Source: Cervus elaphus
Taxonomy: Eukaryota; Chordata; Mammalia; Artiodactyla; Cervidae
Direction: 5' to 3'
Assembly: GCF_910594005.1 (NCBI RefSeq)
Contig: NC_057815.1
Location: 62,696,052-62,760,051, forward strand
Length of the DNA: 64,000 nucleotides
Shown here: in pieces, positions 46,901 through 57,444 of the stretch
Position numbering within the stretch: position 1 is the stretch's first letter
Layout of the letters: every line of letters starts with the position of its first letter
Notes under the pieces: generated by a model
Databases searched by the model: none
What the model saw: the letters and a program-made list of their open reading frames with translations, nothing else
What the model was told of the DNA's origin: nothing
Translations under genes and position numbers: made by a program

Positions 46901-47600
46901 TTTCAGTAACCAGTCTTTGAATAAAGGTCAGATACTCCAGGATCTACAACCAGGAGAATAACAGCAGGCTATAGTCATTTAACAAACTAAGTCAGATGAC
47001 CTGGAGATGTCACTAGCCTGTACCTAAGTTCTTACTTTTGATTTTACTATTGCTGCTAATATATTGTTTTCTATATTGTTTGTTTCAAAATGTTGTCCCT
47101 TACATTATCAAGTATGTGACTGAGCCATTGATACAATGATGGTATACAGTTCCATATGAAATCCATAGCTATAATGGTGTGACTCTGTATATGAGAAGAA
47201 ACAACAAGAGGGGATATTTTCCTGGACCAAGAGACTAGTGAGACAGGTGCTACCCAGAGACTTTTGCTACTCACAGGGCCTAGTCCAGTAACAGGACATT
47301 GAGTAGCCTATCAGTGAAATCTGTGATAGACTTGGGAATGAGCCTTCCCAGCACCAGATGGGACAGATGGTCATGAAATGCCCCCCAACCATGGTCAAAC
47401 TCATGGCCATAAAGGGGCCCTGTGACTGGAAACTGGCACTTGCCATCTGCCTCTGCAAAGATTAATCATGGACACTACAGCTGCTGACCATCAACATCCC
47501 CTGAAAGGAGTTCAGGGTGAAAATCAGAAATTAGGCGCTCGCTCTGTGTTCTGGGAAAAAATGGACAAAGCAGGCCTTTGGATAGTTAGGTATTTTCAGG
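43905..47600 (+). other. ERV interior, unreadable gag/pol/env-surface region
   Basis: A splice-donor-like AAGGTAAGA (about 43914-43922) follows the primer site. Beyond that there are only short frames; no protease, reverse transcriptase or integrase motif was found on either strand. Heavy decay or a large deletion of gag-pol is the simplest reading. Confidence 0.5.
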
Positions 47601-47639
47601 TAAAGATTTTCTTGAACCCAAATTCTTCCATCTTCTCAA

Positions 47640-48352
47640 ACTTAGAAAAACACTAAAGTTGTTAATGGTGACAGCTACTTTGGCTAATACGTTAATACCA
47701 CAATAAGAGGCTAAAGCCTACTTGAACAAACTTAGACAACTGGCTACCTGGCTATAAGTCTCCTTAAAACAGCTCTGCACGTTGTGGTTCAGATTCATTC
47801 TCCTAAAAAGAAATGGTAAGATTTATTTTGTCTGTTAAGGCTCAGGTTGTCACTCTTTCAACTACTAACTGGGTTTGTTATACCTACATTCAAAATGTAT
47901 ATGAACATGCCAAATGGCTCCATTCTTATAAACAGGGTAGCCCAAGTGTTGACTGTATCTAGACCAAGATCAAAGTTACTATCAAATGTAACCTGATTCC
48001 TATTCTTGCTTGGACTGCTGATTACAATAATTCTTTTCACTGATTTTTGGTCTCTGCCTTTTAATCTACTTGTCTAGTTTGTTCCTTATAAAGCATACAA
48101 TGACTTCAAAGACAAAGTAATGGTGATGCAGAGATTCGGGTCACTCTTCAGAATGGACTCCCTTGATATCCCACTCTGGTCACAGATGCAATCATGGTTT
48201 ACAAGCTCTCCTTGGTGGAAAACTATCTTGAGTGTAGTAATTGTAATCATCTTATTCTTGCTGTCTGCCCCTTATATCTGTAACTGTATAATAAATTTTG
48301 TATCTAAGCAGCATGAGGCATTTAAGTTACAAATGATTGTTAAGCTCCTATG
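47640..48352 (+). pseudogene. Degenerate ERV env transmembrane region
   Basis: The last 77 codons (48120-48350) form an open frame with a pre-membrane WFTSSPW-like segment, a hydrophobic membrane anchor (about 48228-48300) and a short cytoplasmic tail, as in gammaretroviral transmembrane subunits. Upstream, the ectodomain is broken by stops and frameshifts from about 47640. Confidence 0.65.
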
Positions 48353-48524
48353 ATTGTCACAGGCTCCTCCAGCTATTACGTGGGGCTCCTGGATCAGAGA
48401 TCCTCAATATAAGGGTAAGGAGAATATGCTGCCTCAACAATTTATTGTCTGTGCCCCTTACCAGCAGGAAGAAGTTATAGAATGATTTCTCTGCCTCTTT
48501 CCCTGGCAACCATATTCTCCTAAA

Positions 48525-48541
48525 TAAAAAAAGGAGGGGGG
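48525..48541 (+). other. Polypurine tract of the ERV
   Basis: An A/G run (aaaaaaaggagggggg) immediately before the 3' LTR, the expected plus-strand primer site. Confidence 0.75.
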
Positions 48542-48543
48542 CA

Positions 48544-49159
48544 TGAAAGAGTTAAAGCCTAGGGAGGCAGTCCAAGGCCCTTTAAGGAGGAGGTGAAGAT
48601 TCTCACTCAGGCTTTCCTTAAGCCTTGTGCAACAATGTATCTTACCCAAGAACTAGCCCTTCTTTCCCTAAGGAACTAATGATCACACAGCACAACCTCT
48701 CACTCACAGAAATGCTTTTCTTAGGCTCCATGCTAATGACTATAATTGTAACAAACCTTGTCTGGGAACCTGTTTCTCAAGAAGTGTACCCCTGATTACA
48801 CAGCAACAGTGTATCTCACCCAGAGATGTTGACAGAACCTTTCTCCCTGGCTAATCTTGTGCCAAAGTTATTTCAGGATGTATGCCTTGGGAAAGGGTCT
48901 GGTGGAACTCTTACAACCTTCAAGTATTCTTTTTATCTCTACTCAGCAGCTAGTTGAGAAGTATAGACCTTAAATTAGTGAGGCGGGTACTCTCCTGCCC
49001 CCTTCTGATGTCTATGTCAGAGGCTTTCTTGGTCCTGTCACAAAATTTTGCACACAAAGCTCTCAGTTACTGAGACCTGTCTTTCATCTTGGAGTTAAAT
49101 CTTCTCCTTTGGAACACATGAATCCAGTGGCATTGTTCACCGTTCACCATAAGCTATCA
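48544..49159 (+). repeat. 3' LTR of the ERV
   Basis: 616 bp, TG...CA. Compared with the 5' LTR it has small deletions, and its TATA-like box is eroded to tataga. Confidence 0.85.
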
Positions 49160-49726
49160 CAGACTTTAGTTTTAATTTTGAAATATTTAGGGACAAAATA
49201 CTCAATGCTTAACTCATTATTCCTTTGCAAAATGCCATTGTCCAATTTTATTTTTGTAAATATACTCTATAGTAGCTGTCAAATTCCATATAAGGCCAAA
49301 GGATATCTTCACTGGCTTTTAATTACATATGAATATATGAATATTAGAGAAGAATTGAGGGATTTGCAATAGACAATCTTTCCTTTTAATATAAAGAATG
49401 TTTCCATTCAAGTTTCACTTGTGTCTCTTTAAAGAACTGTAATTTCTTCACATAAGTCTAGCTTGGGTTTAAGCACTACATATTTGCAGTTTATTTTCAG
49501 AACGGATATTGCTGTGGTGAAACTATGCTGTCACCAGTACACTATAAATTATTTTAGTTTCTTTGATTCTTGTGCAAACATGTGCATCTTTGAAAAATAA
49601 AATTTCTACTCGTCTAATAATTAAACCTCTTTACTAGATTCATGACTTGTTTTCTCAGTTTAAAAGATATGTGTGTGTGTGTGTGTGTGTGATAGAATGT
49701 ATTATGCATAATATATATGCATATTG
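49160..49726. other. Gene-free stretch with (GT)n
   Basis: AT-rich. A (GT) run of about 12 units lies at about 49667-49691. Confidence 0.6.
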
Positions 49727-49852
49727 AGAAGGAAATGGCAACCCACTCCAGTATTCTTGCTGGAAAATTCCATGGACAGAGGAGCCTTGTAGGCTACAGT
49801 TCATGGGGTCGCAAAGAGTCGGACACGATTGAGTGACTTCACTTTCACTTTC
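49727..49852 (+). mobile_element. BovA-type SINE fragment
   Basis: 'gagaaggaaatggcaacccactcc' to 'gattgagtgacttcactttcactttc', flanked by tatgcatatt at about 49717-49726 and 49855-49864. Confidence 0.85.
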
Positions 49853-49864
49853 ATATGCATATTA

Positions 49865-51147
49865 GATAATACAGATAAGTAATAAGAATACAAAAGTCAG
49901 CAATAATTCCACTACCCAGATAACACTGCTAACACCATGATGGTTGTCTTTCCACTTATTTTACAAAATTGTGATTATATTGTGCATAATAATCTGCCTT
50001 TCCAACATGATACTATGTCATGAAATTTCTTTTCAAGTTATTAAGTAGCCTTTTGGAATTCATAAGTTTAATAAATACTCCCTAAACATTTCTTGTATGC
50101 CAAGAGTAGTAGAAATACAATAGTGAACAAGATATGTTTCCTGCTTTAAGGAGCTTACAATATAGTGGAGATAACAGACCTCCAGGAAAAAAGGAAGAGA
50201 GAAATAAAAGTAATACCTAAAAAAAAAAAAAAAAAAAAAAAAGTAATACCTAGCACAGAGCACTCACTGAGAACTAGGCACTTTTCTATAGACTTTTATT
50301 TTATTTTTTATTTTTAATGGGAGATAGTTGCTTTACAGTGTTGTTTTGCTTTCTTATATAGGCTTTATGCCTATTAACTCATTTAACTCCTACAGCGCTA
50401 TAAAGCAGGTGTTATTATTAAACCTATTTGACAGATGAGTAAAGCAAGAAATAGCTATGTGGGTTTAGTCCAAAGTTGCACAGCTCGTAAATGATGGAGC
50501 TGGAGCTGGGATCTGAATCAGTGTTTCTAGAGACAACACCTTTTATCTCTATTCTACATCGATTTCTACTGAATAAATAATTATTAAATAACAATTAAAA
50601 TTCATTTCATGAAGGGAATAAACAAGGCATATTGCTAGTGTATATAAGGGGGAAGGGATATATTTTTAGAAGGATGGTCAGAGCCTATCTCTCTGGTGGA
50701 AGTATTTATGCAGAGACTTGAAGGGTAGGAGGAAGTCAGACATCCAGAGAGCTGGGAGAAGAAAGTTTTAGGCAGAGGGGAAACTATAAGAGTTCCCTGA
50801 GTTTGGTTAGAGCCTGATGCACCTGAAGAAAAAGGAAAGAAAGCCAGGGGTCCAGAGTAGAGAGAATGAGAAGGCAAGTGTTTCAAGGTGAGGTGAGAAA
50901 GAGAGGTGAGTGTCAAATTCCCCAGGGCTTTGTTTCGAGTGTGGATTTTACTCTCATCTTATGTGGCACGTGATCGAGAGGGTGGCTGGGGTGTCAGCTG
51001 AGTCAAGGCAGAAGACCCTGCAGTCATTCAGCTGAGAGATGGTATTGGCTTAGATTAGGGTTCTCCACAAGGGCAGACGGCAAGAAGTGAACAACTGAAA
51101 ACATGTTTTGGAGACTGAATTTATCATACTTTCTGATCAGATGGGGT
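49865..51147. other. Gene-free stretch with old repeats
   Basis: Contains a poly(A) run (50219-50242), an antisense L1 tail of about 55 bp (50293-50350) and a MIR remnant (about 50360-50545). No gene is seen. Confidence 0.5.
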
Positions 51148-51360
51148 CAGCTTCCTGGTGGCTCAGTCAGTAAAGAATCCGCCTGCATCAGGTGACCTGG
51201 GTTCAATCCTTGGGTTGGGAAGATCTCCTGGAGGAGGACTCAAAAACCCACTCCAGTATTCTTGCCTGGAGAATCCCCATGGACAGAGGAGTCTGGTGGG
51301 CTACAATCCATGAGGTCACAAAGATTCAGACACAGCTTCGAGACTAAGTACACACAGCAC
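51148..51360 (+). mobile_element. Bov-tA SINE
   Basis: Sense Bov-tA ('agcttcctggtggctcagtcagtaaag' to 'cagacacagcttcgagactaagtac'). Confidence 0.87.
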
Positions 51361-54117
51361 AATAGTAATTAAACACCCTCTCTATGGTGGAGTCCTGTCC
51401 TGTGTCTCGGTGATAAGAGGTGTTCTAGATCACAAAACCCTGCCTTCACAAAGCCAACAGAGAGGGGACAGTAGCCAAGTTCATATAATTTGAGCTAAAG
51501 GGAGACCCTAAGAAGAAACACAGGGTAAAGAGGAAAATTGACAATGAACTCTTCTAGGTTCTAAACAGGGAGACCATCACCCAAGAGAGCATTTAAGCAG
51601 AGATGTGAGTTAGCCAAAGCAAGAGGTCCCAGGGAATAGGGTCAACAATTAAAAAGCCAGCAGGAACAAAAATATAAGAAGTCTCCTGTGACTGGAGAAG
51701 GGTGCTCAAGGAGTGGGGTCAGGGAGACAGACATGAACCAGATTATTAGGGCATTTAGATTTAATTCAAATATAATAGGAAAACCTTTGGTGGTTTTGGG
51801 TAAAGAGTTGAGGTTAATTGATCTATATTTTTAAAAGATCACATTGGCTACTTGTATTGTCAGCCCAACCAGGTTTTTTCTTTTACATTTTTAGTAATGC
51901 AAGTGCCTAATTGGGATTTTGGTTGCCCAGGCATCCAAATTCAAGAGACGTCAACTTCAAATATGGCTATTTCCCCCAAAACACATTGTTAGCTGCAGAA
52001 CTACATAAAAGGCCAGGGTACATGCCCTCTGATATTCCTTCGTTTTAGAGGTCATGGCTGATTTCTGTAACTGATCATTTGTGCCACTTATTTTTTCTCT
52101 TCCCATTATTTAATTTTTCTTAAGTTTTATATCTACCAATAATGAGCCCATTATGGCTGATTCATGTTGTTGTATGGCAAAAACAAACACAACCTTATAA
52201 AGCAATTATCCTCTAATTAAAAAAACAACAACAAAGAGTGAACCCTTGAAACCCTCTGTGCCCACTCTTGAGCCTGATAAAAGAAAAGCCCCATATACAT
52301 TTGTTGTCTCTCTACCCTTGACCTTTTTTTATGGCCCCAAGTGTGCACATAACCTCCAGGACTTGTAAGAAACTTTGTCTCTTTCAAAACTCCCTGATGG
52401 CTATTGCTGAAGGCCTCTTGCAATCATAATAAGAACCACAAGGCCAAGTCCAGCCTCAACATCAGTGATAAATTGAGACCAGCACAAAACACTGCTGTGG
52501 GAATTAGTAAAAATGGACCAAGAAAGGAAGTAGGGAAACCAGCCAGGAGGCTGTGCTACTGCAGCATGGGAAGTATTAAGGTGAACAGATTCAGGATATA
52601 CTTTGAAGAAAAAACTCATAGTACTTGCTGATACATAACTTCAATGTGAAAAGAAAGAAACTGAAGGTGATTCCTGTGTCTGGATGAATGAAACTTTTAT
52701 TAGAAGAACAAAGAGAACTTGAGCAAATGGCAAGTTTGAGATCCTGTTCTGAAATAAACTGTCTTGGTTGTAAAGTTAATTGACATGAGAGAGACTAGGA
52801 AAAACAGGTTTGTGGAGAGAAAGTCAAGGCTATATATTATTCCTAAGTATTAGAAAGTCAGTGCTATTCATTGCTATGTATTATTCCCCTTACTGTGAGA
52901 GCAAAGAATTCTAATATAGACCAGCTCCAGATTCATCTCATAGGAGAATAAAATTTGCCACCCAAAAATGTGTCTTTAACATGAGGATTAATTTAGCCTG
53001 ATTATTTTTAAGAGACATGACTCAGGAATTTTTTCTTGTTACCTCCTCCTAAATTGCCCCAAATATTTAGATAAAGGGCCTGCTCCAGGAAGAAGAACTA
53101 GCAGCATAAATAACTAAAGAATAATATGAACTAGGTGTGGTAAACTTATGAACTGGTATACCTGGTACAATATGAACTAGGTGGGGGAAACTTAGCAAGT
53201 CCTATTTGATCAAAACACCTACCTTGACACACAAGTGTGTAACTGAGCTGGGGAAGGCTGTCAGCTTGAGCCGGAGATTTTTAGGCACTGAAAATGGAGA
53301 CTGTAGAAGAGAAAGGAAGAAGGACAGTTCACCTCAAGAGTATGAGGGAAAAAATCTCTGGAGCCACAAGATGCACAAATGTGATTCTGGACAATTGTTA
53401 CCTGGCATGTTCTTCAACCTCAGATACACATTAGCTAAGGAAAAGCCATAAATGTTAGCTTGAATATCTGATTCTGCTGAGGGAAATACAAGTGGAATCC
53501 CCAATGGGAACTGGGTTTGGTACTAATATTTGTATAATAGAAATTTTCTTAAGGTCTGGACATTACCAGAGGAGGCCCACTAGGCTGTTGATTCCCGCCA
53601 GCCATAAGGATCACTCTGTAAAATTTATTGGGACTGAAAATCTTTTTCAAAATGGCAACTTATTAGAGGCTTGATATGGGTTGGACATGGAAAACATTCA
53701 TTCATACTAACTGAAGTTTAAGAATACACCTTAGTATATTATAACCAATGTAGTTTTAAGAGGATCTAGGTGTTCATGTTGCCCACATCTAACAACCTTC
53801 TAGAGGTGGGAGTCTAGGCAACCAAATCCACCTTTGTAGTTATTTGAAACTCTAGAATCAGAAAAAATGGTCAAGTATATAGTGGAAAAAGCCTCAGACA
53901 GCTTGATGTAGCCATTTTTACAGTGAAAAGACATAATTATTCCAGGTACTAGACAGAATTTACTCTTGGGGCTCACCTGACTGGAACAGTCAAAACAGTA
54001 TCCTAGACAGTCACTGTTACCTGCTTTTACAGCTGAAATATGTACCCTCCCCAGGCACAATTCTATTCGTCATATATACCTCAAATTACATAACTGTTAA
54101 GTCAAAGAGGAGGATAC
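51361..54117. other. Gene-free stretch
   Basis: About 2.75 kb without a supported gene. A short L1 3' tail in sense lies at 52153-52230 ('tggctgattcatgttgttgtatgg...'). The remaining sequence is AT-rich and gives only short domainless frames. Confidence 0.45.
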
Positions 54118-54440
54118 ATCCAGTCCATCCTAAGGAAATCAGTCCTGAATATTCATTGGAAGGACTGATGTTGATGCTGCAACTCCAATACTTTGGCCAC
54201 CTGATGTGAAAAATTGACTCATTTGAAAAGCCCCTGATGCTGGGAAAAATTGAAGGCGGGGTGGAGAAGGGAATGACAGAGGATGAAGTAGTAGGATGGC
54301 ATCACCAACTCAATGGACATGAGCCTGAGTAAACTCTGGGAGTTGGTGACGGACAGGGAGGCCTGGCGTGCTGCAGTCCGTGCGGTCACAAAGAGTTGGA
54401 CACGACTGAGTGACTGAACTGAAATGAAATGAACTGAAGT
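54118..54440 (+). mobile_element. BovB LINE 3' end
   Basis: Sense BovB terminal part ('ccagtccatcctaaggaaatcagtcc' through 'ggagttggtgacggacagggaggcctggcgtgctgcagtcc' to (CTGAA)n). Confidence 0.9.
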
Positions 54441-54761
54441 AAAAAAGACCTAAAGTCAAATCATTACTTTTTCATTAATTTCTCTTGTTTTAGCTCTGAC
54501 CCTCTGGGAGTTGAGATCATAGTTTATCTCTCTGGGAACAACTGCATTTCCAAGTTCTTTGCAAATATTATGCCGTCTTACTTAAAATCATGTGTAATAG
54601 ATGGGTTACCCAGCCTGGGGAGCCTCAGAGATGAAAGCTGCCTCAAGACCCCTTTGAGGCTGGGTGGATTAATTATACATATTTTGAGTCTCTTCATATA
54701 GAAACAGAAACTTTATGCCTGCCTAGGGCATAGGTAGTATATAGTGACTTAGTAGAAGATA

Positions 54762-54766
54762 TGTGT

Positions 54767-54803
<37 letters not shown>
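54762..54803. repeat. (TG)n microsatellite
   Basis: About 20 TG units with one interrupting A. Confidence 0.9.
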
Positions 54804-54804
<1 letters not shown>

Positions 54805-54814
54805 ACGTGTGCAT

Positions 54815-55028
54815 GTATGCTGAGTCTTGTCCAACTCTTTACAACCCCGTGGACTATGTAGTCCATCAGGCTCCTCTGTCCCGGGGATTTTCCAGGCAAG
54901 AACAGTGGTTTGTGGGTTGTCATTTCCTATTCCCGGATATCTTCCTGACTCAGGGACTGAAGCCGCATCTCTTTTGTCTCCAGTATTGGCAGGTGAATTC
55001 TTTACTACTGTGCTACCTGGGAAGCCCT
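54815..55028 (-). mobile_element. Bov-tA SINE (antisense)
   Basis: 'tgctgagtcttgtccaactctttacaaccccgtgg' to 'ctactgtgctacctgggaagccc', next to the TG repeat. Confidence 0.87.
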
Positions 55029-55167
55029 AGTACAAGACAGGTAACTAGGACTTCCTAAGTTAGTAATTAGACTAGTACCTTTTTGGCTGAGCTTTATTCA
55101 TCTATCCAACTCCAGGTGTATGATTTTCAATAGTGAGATAGGTTGGCACAAAATATGTTTTTAGACG

Positions 55168-55392
55168 TGCTGCATGCTAAGTCGCTTCAGCTGTGTTTGA
55201 CTCTTTCCAACCCTATGGACCGTAGCCCTCCAGGCTCTTCGGTCCATGGGATTTTTCCAGGCAAGAATACTGGTGTGGGTTGCCTTTTCCTCCTCCAGGG
55301 GATCTTCCCCACCCAGGGATGGAACGCACATCTCTTATGTCTCCTGCATTGACAGGAAGGTTCTTTACCACTTGTGCCACCTGGGAAGTCCT
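55168..55392 (-). mobile_element. Bov-tA SINE (antisense)
   Basis: 'gctgcatgctaagtcgcttcagctgtg' to 'accacttgtgccacctgggaagtcc', with a gtttttagac duplication on both sides. It ends about 120 bp before the UBQLN5 promoter motif. Confidence 0.88.
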
Positions 55393-55515
55393 GTTTTTAG
55401 ACAGGAACATTTAAATTTTTTCTACTGTTTTTTAGATCAAATCTGATAGGAAGTCAACTTTTGACAGGTGGTAGAGACTACCACCCTTCCCCCATTCAGG
55501 TCTACCTCCCAACTG

Positions 55516-55535
55516 TGACCTCATTGCTGACATCA
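55516..55535 (+). promoter_or_regulatory. Paired CRE-like octamers upstream of UBQLN5
   Basis: TGACCTCA (55516-55523) and TGACATCA (55528-55535) with spacer ttgc, 187-206 bp before the start codon. Same geometry as the UBQLN3 pair. Confidence 0.5.
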
Positions 55536-55721
55536 TCTGCCCTGAGGCTGGCTCCGGAGAGGGCAGCTGCCACCGGGACTACACTTGGAGGTGGTGCCCA
55601 CAGGACTTGGGTGAGAGGACATCACGGGCCACCTACTGGTCCCTGCGCTCAGGCGTGCTCAGTGCTACATCTAGATTTCTTAAGGTCCGCAGGGGGCCCT
55701 GAATTCTGCTCTCGAGGAAAT

Positions 55722-57281
55722 ATGTCAAGGGCTAGGGAAGAAGCAGGGGACAGTCGGCTGGTGTCTGGTCGGGAGCCACCATCACGTATCATCAGAGTGT
55801 CTGTCAAGACCCCACAAGACAGCCAGGAATTCATGCTGGCAGAAAATAGCAGCATCCGCGACTTTAAGAAGCAGATCTCCAAACGCCTTCACTGTGATAC
55901 TGACCGACTAGTGCTCATCTTCACTGGAAAGATCCTCCGGGATCAAGACATACTGAGCCAGCGAGGCATCCTTGATGGCACCACAGTCCACCTGATGGTG
56001 AGGAGCCATGGGAAAGGCATTCTGCCTGGCCCCAGCACTCTGCCCAGCCCTGCTGGCCACTGCACCCATCGTCCAGATCCATCCACCTCAAAGAGTGCTA
56101 GGATGCTAGCCAGGCTGGGCCAGCTGGCCCGGACCTCTCCTGAATTAGCTGACTTCTTTGGCCAGCTGGCTCAACTCCTCATGGTTGTGCCTGAGTCCAT
56201 GGGGCCATCACTGGAAGAGCCTGTGGTTCAAGGTCTGGCGAGTGAGAAACCAGCCAATGCCAGCTATGTTCCTGAATCCTCAAGGCCAGTACCGAAACCT
56301 GAGCCAGCTCTTAAGGCTCTGGAAAACTTGCAGACCCCAGCCCGGCAACAGGAACTCCTGCAGGTGGACAAGCGGGGGCTGGAAGCCTTGAAGGCAGTGC
56401 CAGGTGGTGACAATGCTATGCGTCCGGTCTGCTCTGATATCCAGCATCTCATGCTGTCCACTCTGGCCCCTCTGGTTGCCTCCGAAGACCACAGCCCAGA
56501 TTCAGAGCCTGGCAGAGGGGGCATCAATCCTCAAAGTTGTACTAACATCACCACCACGGCACCCACAGTTTCTGCACCTACCAGGCCATTGGCACAGGAA
56601 GTCATTGCAGGAGCAGCTGTTCAAGCCAGGAGTGTAATTTCAAACCAGCCCAATGCAGTCTGTAGGACTGGACTATCAGACTTATACTCAGGCCAGGATC
56701 TTCCCTCCCAGGAGAGCCAGCAGCCCATCGGGAAAGCCACTCCAGCGAGTCAGCTAAGACCATCAACCTCTGTCTTGCGCAGAGCCTTACATGTCCTGCA
56801 GCAGAATCCAGCTCTGCTACACCAGCTGGCAACAGGCAGCCCCCTGCGACATCACATGCCACTCCTTCCCATTCTCACCAACCCCCGGGCACTGCAGGCA
56901 TTGATCCAGATAGATAAGGGCCTGCAGGTACTGTCCAGGGAGGTACCTGGTTTGGGACCGTGTTTATGGTGTCCAGGTAGACCACACGGGGCCAGAGGAG
57001 TTTCTGAAACTAGGGGCAGAGGACAGGGTCACAGAGCAGACCCTGGGCAGCCCACCCTGGCTGTTCTTCAGCTCCTCCATGCTCTGGCCAATGCCTGCCC
57101 TCAGTTTACCCAGTCCTCATCGTCCTCATGTCCCCTCGCTGAAGACCGCTACCCGCAAGAACTGGAGCATCTGGAGGCCATGGGCTTTGCTAATCGCGAT
57201 GCCAGTCTTCAGGCCCTCATGGCCACAGGAGGAGACATTTGTGCTGCCATTGAGAGGCTTCTGGGGAAACCGGAGGCCTAG
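55722..57281 (+). CDS. UBQLN5: Ubiquilin-5-type protein
   Basis: A 519-residue third ubiquilin. Ubl at about residues 22-95 (IIRVSVKTPQDSQEF, LVLIFTGKILRDQDILSQRGILDGTT) and UBA at about 476-519 (LEHLEAMGFANRDASLQALMATGGDICAAIERLL) are well kept. The first STI1 region is degenerate: it lacks the NPEI..MRQTLE helix pattern of UBQLN3. A second STI1-like block remains at about 362-410 (NPALLHQLA, NPRALQALIQIDKGLQVLS). The frame is open from 55461, but ATG 55722 (MSRAREEAGD) starts shortly before the Ubl, as in the paralogues. A donor-like GGGTGAGA near 55610 and an acceptor-like ccgcag near 55690 suggest a small 5' UTR intron. Position beside UBQLN3/UBQLNL and short length fit rodent Ubqln5, which I do not recall as a functional human gene. 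Intact here; symbol by synteny and memory. Confidence 0.85.
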   Translation: MSRAREEAGDSRLVSGREPPSRIIRVSVKTPQDSQEFMLAENSSIRDFKKQISKRLHCDTDRLVLIFTGKILRDQDILSQRGILDGTTVHLMVRSHGKGILPGPSTLPSPAGHCTHRPDPSTSKSARMLARLGQLARTSPELADFFGQLAQLLMVVPESMGPSLEEPVVQGLASEKPANASYVPESSRPVPKPEPALKALENLQTPARQQELLQVDKRGLEALKAVPGGDNAMRPVCSDIQHLMLSTLAPLVASEDHSPDSEPGRGGINPQSCTNITTTAPTVSAPTRPLAQEVIAGAAVQARSVISNQPNAVCRTGLSDLYSGQDLPSQESQQPIGKATPASQLRPSTSVLRRALHVLQQNPALLHQLATGSPLRHHMPLLPILTNPRALQALIQIDKGLQVLSREVPGLGPCLWCPGRPHGARGVSETRGRGQGHRADPGQPTLAVLQLLHALANACPQFTQSSSSSCPLAEDRYPQELEHLEAMGFANRDASLQALMATGGDICAAIERLLGKPEA

Positions 57282-57438
57282 GTGCCTCCAGCTGATGCGC
57301 CAATGCACCATCCCATGGAGAGGTGGGGGGAAAGGAAAGGGAAAGAGAGGGAGGGGGAGTAGCTTATTTTGGGAATTTCTCCTCCTCAGATCACGTGCAT
57401 ATTATACAGCCTCCCCTCACCTCCCAAGCCTGTTCTAC

Positions 57439-57444
57439 ATTAAA
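57439..57444 (+). terminator. Poly(A) signal variant of UBQLN5
   Basis: ATTAAA about 158 bp after the stop codon, similar spacing to the UBQLNL signal. Confidence 0.5.

Larger units (their letters stand above)
43249..49159 (+). mobile_element. Endogenous retrovirus, class I (gamma-like), internally deleted
   Basis: A provirus of about 5.9 kb: 5' LTR, tRNA-Pro-type primer binding site, degenerate interior of about 4.6 kb, polypurine tract, 3' LTR. The interior is about half the usual length, no gag or pol domain could be read, and only the transmembrane-subunit end of env is recognisable. No frame is intact, so it cannot make virus proteins. The two LTRs differ by roughly a tenth by eye plus several indels, implying an old insertion. 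No matching target duplication is obvious (left flank ends taca, right flank starts caga). Confidence 0.85.

Noticed and set aside
48120..48353. 77-codon membrane protein as a host gene
   Set aside because: It lies before a polypurine tract and LTR and has the layout of a retroviral env end.
55461..55721. Upstream extension of the UBQLN5 frame
   Set aside because: It contains the CRE-like pair and candidate splice sites and has no family similarity.
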